DNA of 64,000 nt from Zingiber officinale (GCF_018446385.1 NC_056005.1:94330984-94394983); one strand, 5' to 3'. Shown: positions 35,153 to 49,100, counted from the stretch's first letter. The notes: generated by a model from the sequence alone, not told the origin. Translations and numbers: made by a program.

Positions 35153-36466
35153 CAGGGCCATCTCAACCATTCTTGAGGCTCTAGCCGGAAAAAAGAATTT
35201 AATATTTTTTTAAATAAATATTATTATAAATATTTAATTTTATTAGTTATAGCAAAATATGAAATTTGCCACCCTAGCAGCCCAACATGACCGATCCTAC
35301 GACCATCTGTAAGGAGGTAAATCAGGAAGCTACAGTTGGCCATTACGGGGAGAGCATTTTTCTTGACTTTACCGACATTCGACACCTTGTCCATTGTAAC
35401 AATATCTACCCCGTATTAGTCAACTTAATCATGTCCTGGGGGCGACATTTAATTCTGTTAGTAAGATTTAAAAAGACATTTTCATATACTGTCAATGATT
35501 ATTTATACAATTAGAAGCAGTGACTAATTATGTCACATAACAATAAAAAATTAGTAATACACTTTTTTATTATTAGTAAAATTTTAAAAATAAAAAAAAT
35601 TTATGTTATCTAATTTAAAAATAGTAATAAATTATTGTAATACTATTAATATACATTTTAATTATATGTTTTTTTAAAAAAAATCAATCATTTTTAACTT
35701 CGAGAAAGGAAGTCTCGACACAATAGTAAAATTATTGTGTGACTTAGAGGAAATGGATTCGGGTACTAGATATAGTTACTACGTATAATAGACTCTTCCT
35801 TAGAATCCCTCATTGATGGGAGCTTCGTGATTTAACTTTGATAAATTAGTAATAAAATTTATTTATCCAAAAATACTTAGCTAGAAAATATTGATGGTGA
35901 ATTATTAAAAAAATGAAAGAAAAATAAAATTTAAGAAAGAAATAATACTACATTATTGAATATATTTTTTACTTTCAAAAATATTTTTATCAAAAAAAAA
36001 TATATATCAATTAAGGGTAACCAATAAATATTTTGATTAATAAATTAAATTTTTATCTTTAAAAAAAAATTAAAATTACTAATTAAATTTTAATAAAAAA
36101 ATAAAAATAAATTACCAATTAAATCTAATTTTAATAGTAAAAAATTAAAATTATCAATTAAATCTAACACAAGTAAAAAAAATAAAAATGATCCAAATTT
36201 AATCTAAAAAAAATTAATTTTTTTTTTTGACTAAATATAGTTTAGCTAGTAAAAAAAATTAAAATTACCGATAAAAATAAATCTCGACTAAAATTTATTT
36301 TAACTATAATTTTAAATATTTAATATACATATCCATATGTTTTTAAATTAATATTCATATTTAATTTATATAGGTATATATATATATATATATAAAATTT
36401 GTGGGTCCCAATATAATAGGGGCCCTAGGCATAGACCTTAATAACCTATGACTTTAACCGGCCCTG
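35153..36466. mobile_element. hAT-like non-autonomous element inside the third repeat unit
   Basis: Starts CAGGGCCATC and ends ACCGGCCCTG, so the outer 7 bases (CAGGGCC) are inverted repeats. Flanks ATCTCAAT (35145-35152) and ATCCCAAT (36467-36474) are an 8-bp duplication with one mismatch, and the intact repeat units read ATCCCAAT at this spot. 1314 bp, mostly A/T-rich, with no coding region. It carries a SINE at 35708-35830. Confidence 0.75.
35708..35830 (+). mobile_element. Degenerate Au-type SINE within the hAT-like element
   Basis: Keeps the Au order in worn form: CACAATAGTAAAATTATTGT (A-box side), GGATTCGGGT (B box), GACTCTTCCTTAGAATCCC and ATTGATGGGAGCTTCGTG. Flanked by 15-bp duplications at 35693-35707 and 35831-35845 with two mismatches. 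Older than the copy at 23756. Confidence 0.65.
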
Positions 36467-36596
36467 ATCCCAATAAGTAGTAGTCAAGTGAGTAACAATG
36501 ACAACATGTGGAGTTCAAATAAGTGGAATTTAGGGCATTCGACAAGGCTATATATAAAGGTAATACGAACGATAACAATGTCATATGAAATTCTAA

Positions 36597-37989
36597 GAGT
36601 GTTCACATCAGTTACCTTTATTTAAAGATTTTACTTTAAATTTTAAATTAGATAGCTAAAAAATCTTTGTATCTCTATTCATTTCTTAAATTTAACATTT
36701 ATGAACAATATTTCTTTAAATTAAAAAAATAAATTTCATTCCCGAAATATTATAAAGGAAAAAAAATTAATATATTATATAAAAAAATTAGATATTTAAA
36801 TTTAATAAAATATTTTTTTTCATATTAAATTATATATTTTAGATTATAAAATTGATACCTCTAGTTAAACGTCTCCAACTAAAGGACATAATGTAGAAAT
36901 ACTCTTCGACTATCTTTCCCTTGATTCACGCATGGCTATGACTACTTATGTCGTGGTCCCGTCGTCAACACGTTATAAAAGAAAAAAAAAAATCGACCAT
37001 TCGAGCTCGAGCCAAACCAAAATGTACAAGGAACTAAATTTTAATAAGATTTATATTTCATAAAATTCGTGTTTCTCGTTGGCTTTATTGGAGATTTTTG
37101 AATCATCAACCTCTCCTTGAAATTAAAATAATCCAAATAATAATTACTTATAAAATAATTCATGACATAAATGTCTGATGACCTGGGTGGCAATGACCTG
37201 GTATAGCCCATTATTGTAGCCGTGGACCAATAATTTTCCACCACGTTGATAACCTCTTCTACCACGGCTACAAAACTATAATAAAATAAATAATAAAATA
37301 GACGGATAATGTGACAGAGCGACACGTACCGTACTCATCCATGTGGTCTCGTTCCTTATCCAGCTATTTACTTTATTGCATCGTTGGTTGGTCGCAGCCT
37401 CGACACGTGGCTTCAAAATTAAATCACAATGACGTGATATCCGTGATAGCAAAAGCTAATTATGCTAAGTCTACATGTCGTTGACTGTTTATCCCTCCCC
37501 AAATATTTTTAGATTATATAAAAATAAATAATTATGAGTCAATTTATAATCAATCGTAAAATAATTAAAGGATAGAAAGAATTTTTTTCTATAAAGTTAG
37601 AGTGTATTTTTGGAAAAAAACAGAATTAAAAGTATTATTTTTTAATAAAAGATAAATGAAGTATTTAATCAAAAGTCAAAACAATAATCATTCAACATTT
37701 AATTTCAAACTCAAATGGCAAAACATGTGAACCACAAGCATTAAGAAAACAAATTAATAAATTAAAATTAGTTCAAAACATCCGTTAAAAAATATTTTTT
37801 GATTTTTTTAAAAATAATTAAGACTCCATCAAAAATGGCCTTTGGCTTCAACTTTCCTTCGCTTGGCTTTTGGAAGTAACAAATATACGGATACGATGGA
37901 CTGATCATCCACCGTCATCGTTATCGAGCCGCTTATTTCTTCTTCTCCTTCTTCCCTCTCACTTTCCACACCACCTTCGCTTCTCTCCC
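36597..37989. other. Intergenic, MITE-like start and CLC upstream region
   Basis: 36597-36860 begins with ends like the MITE at 35016 but its right end is not clear. The rest is A/T-rich. From about 37840 GC rises and the CLC 5' UTR and promoter are likely here. Nothing else seen. Confidence 0.4.
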
Positions 37990-40900
37990 ATGGCGAACGC
38001 CGCAGGCGCGTCGGAAGAGGAGCTGCCTCGTGCTTCGTCGGCGGACGAGGAGGTGGTAGAAGAGGAGCAGGTCGGGACCGTAAATGAGCGGCTTTTGGAT
38101 TACCGTTCGCTCAATCTCCGGCGCCACGCACCCAACAACACCTCCCAAGTCGCAATCGTCGGCTCCAACCTCTGTCCCATCGAGAGCCTCGATTACGAGT
38201 GATGACTCTGTTTCGTTTTTGTTTTTTTTGCTTAATCTGATCTTTTGGTGTGTAAAGATGGGATCTTACGGTACCTTTGCATTGGATGGCGCCTCAGATT
38301 GGTCGAGAACGACCTCTTCAACCAGGACTGGAGGAGCCGAAGCCGGTCGGCTATACTGCGGTATGTCTTCCTCAAGTGGACCTTCTGCCTCTTTATCGGC
38401 TGCGTCGCTGGCGCGATTGGGTTCTTCAACAACCTCGCTGTGGAGAACATCGCCGGCCTCAAGTTTGTCGCCGTTTCCAACTTGATGCTCGCCAATAAGT
38501 AAGCCACAGTAGAGATCTTCCCATATCTGGTCCATTGCGTTAAATCTGCCCCCTTTTCTAGCTAATTCGTTGATTGTGTCGATTTCAAGGTATTGGACTG
38601 CGTTCGCGGTGTTTGCTGGTTCCAATTTGGCCCTTTTGATGTTTGCGACGGTGATTACGGCTTTTGTTTCAACTGCAGCAGGCGGTTCGGGGATACCAGA
38701 GGTGAAGGCTTACTTGAATGGCGTGGATGCTCCTGATATCTTCTCTCTGCGCACCCTTGCTGTAAAGGTCAGATTGGATCCATCTTTTGACAATCTTCTC
38801 GTGGGAGATTTGATTTCTCTCCTCATTTTGTTTGAATGGAAAGTTAAGATCGATCTTGCCAGTTTGAAGTTGAAAGTATAATCAAAGCTAAGGATTATAC
38901 TAGGAAACCATAGATTCATAGTCCTTATTCCTTTTAGATCCATCCATGCTCTGTTACTATATACTTTCAGGGATATCTTAAGGAAGATCTTTCAATCTAT
39001 TGTTTATGGCGAATAGATAGAATTTAAAGCTAATGGCAAGATGATTCAAAGTATTTCAATCTATTTCTTACAACTTAGTCAGCTAATTCTACTGCTTGTG
39101 TTCATCAATGTCTATATCTGCCCTCTTCAACTTTATCATACTTTTAGTTGACTTCATTGAACTTCCATGCTGTTCATGTGGTTCAAGTTGGCATATCTTT
39201 TAACTTTTTGAGTAACTATGGTCTTCATTCTTGTGATTCATGAATGCTGATTAATGATTTGTATTGTAGATTGTAGGTTTGATCACTGCTGTGTCATCCT
39301 CTCTCCATGTGGGCAAGGCAGGCCCAATGGTTCACATTGGTGCATGCATCGGGGCTATAGTTGGACAGGGTGGGTCGCGGAAGTATGGCATGAATTGGAG
39401 ATGGCTACGTTACTTCAAGAACGATAGAGATAGGCGTGACCTTGTTACTTGCGGTGCTGCCGCTGGCATTGCTGCTGCTTTTCGCGCTCCGGTTGGTGGA
39501 GTTCTCTTTGCGCTCGATCATTGTGTTCATGGTAGTCTCAGATGCTATATGTCTAACTTCATTTGCTTCTTAGACATTGAAGGATCACTCGCTAAAACAT
39601 TAGACTTTTTTTTTAATCCTTTTAGATCATTTAAAAAGGTTTCATTCTCAGCAGTTAAATTTTTAGTAAGAGTAGAAGTTTTCATCTATGTTTCTTGACA
39701 GAAATATACTGTTTTTCATCTGAGATGCTAATTTTGTACTAGCATCTCCACATAATTCAGATATTCATTTCATGTTACAGGTGGAGAAGTGCACTACTCT
39801 GGAGAGCTTTCTTCACAACTGCTGTAGTTGCAGTCACACTCCGTGCTCTGGTTGATGTTTGCGAAAGAGGAAATTGCGGTTTATTTGGAAAGGGTGGGCT
39901 TATAATGTACGACGTAACTGCAGATAATATTACCTATCATCTAGCTGACTTACCTCCAGTGATCCTCCTCGGGGGAATTGGGGGAATATTAGGAAGTCTA
40001 TATAACTTTCTCATGCTCAAGGTCCTTCATATATTCAGCCAAGTTAACGAGTATGCATTATTTTTCGGCTCTATTATGTTTTGGATGATGTTTCTCTACT
40101 TGCATTTGATATATTTTTTTGTTCAAAAGATGACATTCTAAACTCGGAACCTTGTGTTTTACCAGGAAAGGATGCACCTACAAATTGCTTCTTGCTGCTA
40201 CTGTGTCGATATTTACATCTTGTTGTCTGTTTGGGTTACCGTGGCTGGCACCTTGTAGCCCTTGTGTGAAGGCAGACTGCCCCTCTATAGGCCGCTCTGG
40301 CAGCTTTTCAAATTTCCAGTGCCTTCCGAACCAGTACAACGATCTAGCCAGCTTGTTTTTCAACACCAATGACGACACAATCAGAAAACTTTTCAGTAAC
40401 GGATCAAATGATGATTTCCACAAGTCGTCCATCATGGTATCCTTCATCACCTCATATGTTCTAGGCATCATAAGTTATGGTGTAGCTGCACCTTTCGGCC
40501 TTTTTGTGCCTGTTATCTTGACCGGAGCGACCTATGGGCGTGTTATTGGAATGCTAATGGGCTCGAACACGAGTCTCGATCATGGTCTCTTTGCTGTCCT
40601 TGGTGCTGCCTCTTTTCTTGGAGGAACAATGCGGATGACCGTGTCTGTGTGCGTCATTATTCTAGAGTTAACCAACAATCTTTTGCTACTTCCCTTGGTT
40701 ATGTTGGTTCTCCTGATATCGAAATCTGTTGCCGACTCTTTCAATCCGAACATCTACGATCTGATTCTGAAATTGAAGGGTCTTCCTTATCTCGAAGACC
40801 ATGTGGAACCGTACATGAGGCAGCTCACTGTAAGTGATGTTGTCGCAGGTCCTCTACGAACCTTTAACGGTGTAGAAAAGGTCGGCTCCATAGTTCATAT

Positions 40901-41616
40901 ACTGAAGACGACTGGCCATCATGCATTCCCTGTGATAGATGAACCGCCATTTTCTTCTCCTCCCGTGCTGTATGGTCTGATCCTCCGCGGGCATCTTCTG
41001 AGTTTGTTGAGGAAGAAGTATTTTCAGCCGACATGTTCACTCGCCGGTTCTAATCATGCTTCGAAGAAATTTGTAGCTGATGACTTCGCAAAGCGTGGAT
41101 CAGGAAAACAAGATAGCATTGACAATATAGAGCTGACTGCTGAAGAGATGGAGATGTTTATAGATTTGCATCCATTTATAAACACTTCGCCTTACACAGT
41201 TGTTGAGACGATGTCACTCGCGAAAGCTCTCCTTCTTTTTCGAGAAGTCGGCTTGAGGCACCTATTGATTGTTCCCAAGTCAGCCAATGTAAGAAACTTA
41301 AAGCCTAAACTTATTCTTCAATCGAATTTTGTTTTTGTTCAAGCAAAAGGATTTCACTTATAATTTCATGATAAACAATTTGTGATCCTCAATTCACTTT
41401 CTTCACCTTTCAAGTGAAGGTATATTTGCTCTCTGATGAAGTAACTTGGTGTGACTTTGAATGCAGAGGGCGCCGGTGGTCGGTATATTGACGAGGCATG
41501 ATTTCATGCCCGAGCACATCTTGGGTCTGCATCCATACCTAACGAAGAGCAGATGGAAGAGATTGCGGTTTCGGACATCGATTTTTACTAAGTTTTTCAG
41601 GGCTCCTTCCATATAG
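37990..41616 (+). CDS. CLC-family chloride channel/transporter, CLC-c/g-like, with apparent frame break
   Basis: Exons 37990-38198, 38298-38498, 38590-38767, 39270-39531, 39781-40050, 40166-41288, 41467-41616. About 797 residues expected. Plant CLCs move anions across vacuolar or Golgi membranes. Visible landmarks: DYRSLNLRRHAPNNTSQVAI at the cytosolic N-terminus; the selectivity motif GSGIPE (Ser, usual for chloride rather than nitrate); the gating motif GKAGPMVH, where the usual GKEGP glutamate is Ala; GVLFAL then DH where EE is expected; GLFVPVILTGATYGR; and two CBS domains at the C-terminus (about 41 kb), the last split by intron 6. The summed exons are one base short of an open frame: exon 4 ends one base over phase while exon 5 needs two. 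No other GT-AG pair mends it. So it is either a sequence error or an early pseudogene. Nearest match in my memory is AtCLC-c/-g. Confidence 0.85.
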
Positions 41617-41916
41617 TTTTGCTCATAGCTTCTATGATCGATGTGTGAAGGATTTTGATTTTTCTTCTACGGCATGTAATAACCGAGAACTAAAAGTTTG
41701 TGTTTTTTCCATTATTCTTCTTGCGGAAGCTTGTAAGATTTGTATCAAGTTCACTTTTGTTACGAAATTTGATTGAAAAAAATGCCTCTCCTCCTAGGTT
41801 TTGTTAGGTGTGACTGAAAGGGGCCTTTACATGATTAGGATTTGAAGGTCCCTTTGTGCCATATTTGTCTCTACATTAGTATTAGCTTAATTATTTCATC
41901 GAACTTATTAACTACG

Positions 41917-44290
41917 TGTCATGCCCCAGAGGAGTTCATGTCAGAGGAAATTTCGACAGCATCTCCTTTATACGGGTGACAATCTGAACCATTTCTACAG
42001 ACACAATATACTTCAGCCACAGGCGGCTAGAATATACACACAACCACGCAATTTATATGCAGCCTACTCGGCTGATACAATAAAAAAATACAACCACGCA
42101 GTTATATGTAAATCTAACAGTCTATTCGGTTGTACCAAAACCAAACACAGCGGAAGTACAATGGACAACCCATACAAACTAAAAACGAAGACTGTTAGCT
42201 AGCAGACTGACATAACAAAATAAAACAACACTCCAGAAACAAAATCGGAGCACAAAGCTAAATACACTGATACATAAAACCAATAGAACTTAAATGGGAA
42301 CAGCAAGTCTTCTGATGTGACGTGGGAACCGGCGGGCAGGATACTCCAAGCGACTCCATAAACAACCTGGTACTTGAAAAGATAGTGTCCACGGGGGTGA
42401 GTTCAACAACTCAGCAGATACCTAGTTGACATGTATAGTAAACTATAACAAATAATAATAACTATGGAGTACATCCTCCTATACAAAAGTTGGAAATGCA
42501 CAATAGAAAAGGGCTGAAGAGAACTGTACTCATGAGGGCCTCCTATCTCAGGTCGTCAGACCGAGAGTATCATAAATCCTGTATGCATGTCAAACATATG
42601 CATCCATCCAAATGCAGCATATAAGTGCAGCAACCACAATCAGTAAATGCATCAATGCATATGATGTCAATGACATGGTCACCCCTGACGCCAGTCAACC
42701 ATCTCACACATGATGGTGAGACCGAGTGGGTAAGTCTGTGACAATCGTGCACTCTGCTGTCACTGCTCCTGATTAGTGACCGAGTGAACGGGATGCTGTC
42801 GGAGTACACCTATCCTCCTACCTCAAACATAGTGAGGGAGCGCAATGCTCTCATCTCCCGGTACACGATGATGGAGAGGGATCCCGACGTGCTACCACGC
42901 TGCAGTCACACTACCCATGAGCGTCCCAACGGAGCACCACCGAGCAAAACTGACGTGCTACCACGCTGTGTCACGCTACCCATGAGAGGACCAGCGGAGC
43001 ACCGACAGAGATGAAACTGGCGATGTGCTCAACAATAATGGAGCAGATTATCGCACAACATGCAATCATACGAATGGTGCATGACACTAAGCATAGCAAA
43101 ATCCTAAACAACATAGCAATATTCAAATATATATATATAATGTGTACCATAGGACAATGAACCAAATCAAAGGTACACAGATCAGATAAGGTATACGAAC
43201 CTAGATCATGAACATAATAAACACATGGTTGTGGCACTACCCCTATAAGCATGTATAATCAGGTAGGTACTAACATGAAGTACATAATAAGTAAATAAAA
43301 CAAGCATGTAACAGGTATCGGGTGGTGACCAATCGAAGCAAAAACGAACATAATCATTACTAAAGGTTATAACCTACTAAACATATCAACATGACATTAA
43401 TCAAAGATAAGTCAAGGTACCCGCCTCCAATAAAAAGGTCTAATCCGACGTTGAGATGCTCGTCTCGCGCCAAAGTCCTGTGTCACCAATATAAATATAT
43501 TTTGTTTAGCTAACTTAAATGTACAGCTAAATAAAATCCTTAAGGCTAAATTAGGATAAAACCCTAATCAATCTAACCATCTAGTAATCCAATTTATCCC
43601 TAATTCAATACATATACATAGGTTAACATTAGTTATTAACCTATCTATCAATCATCAACAACAAGATCAAAACCCTATACCTTACCTCAATTTACAGTCG
43701 TTCTTGCTACTGGTGAAGGGTTGTTTGCTGCTGAATTTCAAGGTAAGCAGCTGCTCCAATCCTGAGGAACCTACTGTCAAAATTTCTAGCCACAACTACC
43801 TGGAATTACTGATCCCTAAATCAAAATACCCAAAAATCAGCACTTGTCGTGATCCAAGAGGTTCAAGTGCTACTGATTGAATCTGTAACCCAATCTCAAA
43901 TCGAAAGAGTACTACAACCAGTGATCTAATACACAGAAACAACAAAGATAAGTTGCTCACCTCACTGCTGTCTTGTTTGGATCCGACAGCAAGAAGAAAT
44001 CTAGGGCATGACATCTAGGGCACAAGGTCGACGATGGCGCTGGGTCGGACATGGTGGCCGGTGACAGTGCTAGTAGGCGCGACAAGGTCGTCGGGGTTGG
44101 CGACCTAGAGCAGAGGGGAGGTGCTAAACATTGTGGCTCATGGCGAGAAAGAAGACTAGGGCACGACGGTCGGCGCTAAATTAAAATTAAACTAAAACTA
44201 ATACTTTTATTAATTAACTCAACCAATTACTCCGAAATTTAAGTTGATTAACCAAATAAGTTTTAAATTATTGAATTGAGTCGGTAACAA
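41917..44290 (-). mobile_element. Tekay/Del-like Ty3/Gypsy LTR fossil, copy A
   Basis: Left end TGTCATGCCCCAGAGGAG is, in reverse complement, the ...CTCCTCTGGGGCATGACA that ends many large Tekay LTRs, so the likely orientation is minus. The block is collinear with copy B (45749-55484) over shared text such as GATACTCCAAGCGACTCCAT. The right border is not fixed; resemblance to copy B fades near 44290. No coding domains. Old, to judge by the divergence between copies. Confidence 0.6.
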
Positions 44291-45748
44291 ATTATTTCAT
44301 TTAACTTGAAAGTTAATTTTAACTTAATTAGCTTAATCCAAGGTTAATTTTTTAAGAATAATTGATTAGTGATTAATTTAAATAATTTTATTTTAATCAA
44401 ACTTAATAAATAGTTACAATAGGTATATAGAATTATATTTGCTGAACGTAACTATTACCAACATCAAATTCCCTAGGCACTTAGGTAAAACTCCTTGTTA
44501 CTAACAAGAATAATCAGGATATGTCATATTAAAAGGAGCAAAGGTTGAAAATTCTTTCAAATAGTTTAAAAGTAATTTAGCATTCTTAAAAAAATTTTGA
44601 TCTGAAAACCCTTATGAATATTTTAAAAGTATTTTAAAACCTTTTAAATTTTATTTGAAAAATAATTAAATGGTTCTAAAATGATTATGCTGGATTCCTT
44701 TAAAAAGTTTTGCAAAAGCTTGAGAAAATTATTTTGAAAGATATATGTTTGAAAATTACTTTAAAATTATTTTGAAAGATATTTTTTAAAAAAATACTTC
44801 AAAAATCGCTTTCAAAAACTTACTCCTCCACTTTTTAAATATCTATTTTGAAACTGAATAAAATTAATCTTTCAAATTTTTTTTTGAAAATTACTTTGAC
44901 AATATTTGAAAACTTTTTTCCTTTTGAAAAATCATTGTTTTAAAATTACTTACTTTGAACAATGCTTATAAATTTTTAATTACATGATCATCTTAATGAA
45001 ATACTAAATTGTTAAACTATGTTTGAAAAGTTTATTTTCAAAACATTTGTTTCGAAATGTTTTTGAAAACTTTGTTTGTTTTTAAAATTTTGTTTGCTTT
45101 CAAATTTGAACATTGTGTTACCAAAAGCGTTTCGAAAAAAAAAAAAAACTTGTTTCAAAACATTATTTTGAAACCATACTTAAAAATTTATTTCAAACTG
45201 TAACTGAAAAATTTATTTATCTTGCTAAAACTATAAATGAAAATTTGTTTGCAAATCTATTTATTTTGCTCATATTTTATTTCAGCTATACAAAAATTTC
45301 TAAAATTTTGTTGAAAATTAGTTGCAACTTTTGCTACATTTTTTTTAATATTTTGAAAATCAAGTTGCCAACTTTTATTGGAATTTTTGTTAACAACTTT
45401 TTCGAAAATTAGCTTCAAATTAGTTAATAGGACAACTACTTGAGTATGTGTTTTATTTAAAACATCATAATTGTTCTGGTATGCCCATGGTTGCATTTAC
45501 TTATGTTTGATGCATTACATTTTTTTTATATATATGCCAAAGGTAAAGTATAGTAGATTAGGTTAGAAAAATTAACTTACTTTACTCAAATTTAAACTTA
45601 ATTTGCACTATATGTTTACTGCTTATTTGCATTTATTTTTCATAACTTTAACTTAGGTTGTCGTTACATAAAAAAAAAAAAAGAAAATTGTTGCTGCAGA
45701 TTACACTAATGATCAGATTTTGATGTATGATAAATAGATTAAAGTTAG
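44291..45748. other. T-rich low-complexity block, probably retroelement-derived
   Basis: 44540-45420 is built of countless variants of TTTTGAAAA and its complement TTTTCAAAA. No coding motif. The run into 45748 joins smoothly in style with 55485 onward, since copy B was inserted between them. Confidence 0.4.
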
Positions 45749-46185
45749 TGTCACACCTCAGAGGAGCCCTTGTCTGACAAGCAGACAACATCTCCCCTAT
45801 AACAGTGACAAATGAAATCTGGATACATAGTTACTCGACCTACAACCCATACGACTAGAAATAAAACACAACCACGTAGTTTAATATGCAATCCACACGG
45901 CTGGATCAAGAATCACGCAGTTGTATATACAACTCACACGACTAGAATAAAAAACAAAATAATAAAAAGTGTACACGGTTGTTACAAAAACACAGCGGAA
46001 GTCATAGGAAAGCCACACAATCTAAAATGATACAATGCGTGCCGACACGGCTTAAACATAACAAAATACCAAAAATGGTAAAGTGGTCACATGGCTAAAC
46101 ATCAATTACAATGATAATACCATAAGGAAAATATGCAAGAAAATAAAAGTGAAGTAAAGACCGTCTTCTAATGTGACGTGGGACT

Positions 46186-49100
46186 TGTTGGGATCTAGCG
46201 CGTCAAAGACGCGGAAACGCAGCAGAAAAATAACTACTAGATCCTCTTATACATCAGATCCATGCGAAGGGAAGAAACAATTTCTATTCGTAATCTATAC
46301 TAAGCTACATGATAGAATTATACCTTTGTTGCATGTCATTCGCAATCCCGATAGCAACCTCTTCTTGTTTAGATGCAGATCGCAGCGCGTTCAAGCATCC
46401 GCACCTCTACGGTATCCACACGAACAAGTCTTTCCTTCGTTTGTCTCACAAACTGAACAAGATGGAGAAGAAAAACACACAAGGTTGTGCTAGCAACCTC
46501 AATGGTGTGTTCGGCCAAGATAGGGAAGGAGGAAGAAGGAGAATGCCAAGGGTCTCTTCACATTCACATCTAATGAAAATCACTTCCAAAATGATTTATA
46601 TAACCATCCCATGGTATACCAAGAGTCTCCACCCTTTCATCTTCTAATCAAATGGCTCAAAATCATCCATTCAATCCAATGGTTGAATTTTGACCATTCA
46701 ACTTCCTTTATGAACTCAAGTTCACCCAATGAGTCTAACCCATTGATTCCCATGCAATTGAAGTCAATCCAACAATTGGATCCCTTTGAGTCTAACTCAA
46801 TGAGTCAAATTCGGATTACACTTAATCCATTGATTCATCACATGAATCCATCTCTATATCAACTTGTTCTTAGTGGGTGACCCTATAGGCTCTCGTAACG
46901 TTGGCAATGCACCCAAATCAACATTTGTGATACATAAACAATGAGTGTCATCTAGCAAGGCATCATTGCTACCCAAGTGACGAGAAACTCGAGATCCGAC
47001 CTAACCTGTCCGTGGCTATCATCATGTATGACTTGATCCCTCTATCCTTGATATCTAGATTGATCAATGAGGCATAGACCGTGTCATCCTCTTATCAATC
47101 TTTGTGTTTCTTGATCTCCAAGTAGACACACTCAATCAAATAAGCTCAATATCTCATATTGACTCATTTGCGCATGGTCATGCTTTCTTATGTCCTACTA
47201 ATCAAGGGACCCACAGATATCGCTTCCGTCATATGGAAGGGATAGATCTCATCTACATCCCTCCGCATAATTCATTGCATACCCAGTGATTGACTTTATG
47301 GTCCACCCTTTTACAGGTGATGTTTAACGATACCAAAGTACACAACTCCTTATGTAGGGAACCGTAGTGACTTCAGGTCTAAAGACTATTCATACCAATA
47401 GTCACATGAGAATGTTTATGACACTCATACGACGATCCATGAAACATTCTCATGGCGGGGCATTCAGTATATATTCTCTAATATATACTCATATGTGTCA
47501 ACCTGATATCTCATATCCATGACTTGTGAGATCAAGTCATCCGTTGACCTACATGCTAGTTTTAATGCATTAATATTATCCTTGTATATTAATGCTCGAC
47601 TAAGAATAGTTAAGAGTAATGTTATCTACAATATCTCACTATCAATTCAACCAATTGATATATTGTAGATAAAAACATATTGTTAGAGTGTATACTAAAA
47701 ATCTAGCTTTTGTAAACATTTATTTTTGAAATAAAAGAATCACATTGGTCAAATGTCTACATTTTATTTGTTAAGTGTAGTTGTTCAATTAATTTATATT
47801 GTAAATAACATGGTGTGTGGTGTCACACACAGAAGATTATGTTATCAGTTCTTTATAAATTATAAACAGTTACTCACGACTAAGATGGAAAGGAACAAAC
47901 CATTGGAATAGTCGTAGTGTAATTAAGTATTAGTTTATCTTGACTAATAAATTACACTAGTACACTCTAAGTGTATTGAGTAGGACCATTTTAGGTAAGT
48001 TCTTTTTATACTGACTTAATAAAAGAACTAGACCTTAGTTATTATGGAAGTGTGTGCTCTTAATCCTGATATAATAACAAGCATATATATTTAGTATTTA
48101 TTTCTTTAACTTATCAAAGGGTGAGATTTAGCTTGATGAATCAATATGCCCGATAAGTTGGGAAATGATATTACTTATAGTGTGTGTTGTTGATTATAGA
48201 AGGAAACTGTGTCCTAGTAATCTAGGTTGAGAATGTTCCCAAGAGGAACTCATAAGGATTGTCATGTAAAACCCTGCAGGTGAACTTAGTCCGACATGAC
48301 AATGAGGTTGAGTGGTACTACTCTTAGACTTAGATATTAATTAAGTGAGTTGTCAGTAACTTACTTAATTAGTGGGCATTCATTATCTTAAACACAGGGA
48401 GACTAACACACTCATGATAAGGAGTCCATAATGTAATTTTGGATTGGTGCGATAATGCAATAATAACTCTTTAGTGGAATGAGTTATTATTGATGAACTT
48501 GAGTTGTGTGTTCGAGGCGAACACGGGATACTCAAGTTCATCGGAAGGCCAGAACCAATTTCTCCTCTAGGTCCCTGTCGTAGCCTCATTAATGCCTCAA
48601 GTCCATTCATACAAAAAACCCATCTTGGTGTCCAAGAAGGGACCGGCCCATGGCTTGGTGACCAAGCCAAAGGGGCCGACCATATTCTCCTTGAGGTGGC
48701 CGGCCATATACCTCTTTAAGGGGGCCGATCACATATTTTAAATAAGGAGGGATGTTTTGAATTTTTAAAATCTTCTTTTTGTAGATATCTACAAGTTTTA
48801 AAAGAGAGTTTTTAAAATATAAAACTTTCCTTATTTGAATTAGGCCACATGGTTTAAAAGAAATTTAAAACTTTTAAAACTAGTTTTAAAACTTTCCTTT
48901 TTAAACCATCCTCATGGTTTTAAGAAAAAAGGAAGAGAAGTTTTAAATTTGAAAATTTTCTAACCATGTTAAAAGAGAAAATTTTAGAAGAGAAGTTTTA
49001 AATTTTAAAACTTGATTTTAATTTTTAAAATTTTCCTTTTTAACATTCACTTTAGGAAATTAAAAGAGAGCTTGTAAAATTTTATAAGAGTTTTGCTTTG

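Larger units (their letters stand above)
34415..36596. repeat. Three-copy tandem repeat, unit about 240-265 bp, last unit split by insertions
   Basis: Units start at 34415, 34677 and 34918, each opening GTTGAGCC and carrying CCAAAGCTAGGTGGATG, ATCACATGAAATAAGGATGA, CCCAATAAGTGGTAGTCAAG and GAGGGCATTCGACAAGGCTA in order. The third unit is in three pieces (34918-35015, 35117-35152, 36467-36596), separated by a MITE and a hAT-like element. No coding capacity; the family is not recognised. Confidence 0.85.

Noticed and set aside
45113-45412. 99-residue Phe/Ile/Lys-rich open frame
   Set aside because: Lies in the TTTTGAAAA low-complexity block; no motif beyond composition.
41912-45748. Copies A and B as the two LTRs of one Tekay element
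   Set aside because: The outer flanks (CTACG and GTTGG) do not match, while copy B alone has matching flanks, so they are better explained as separate insertions.
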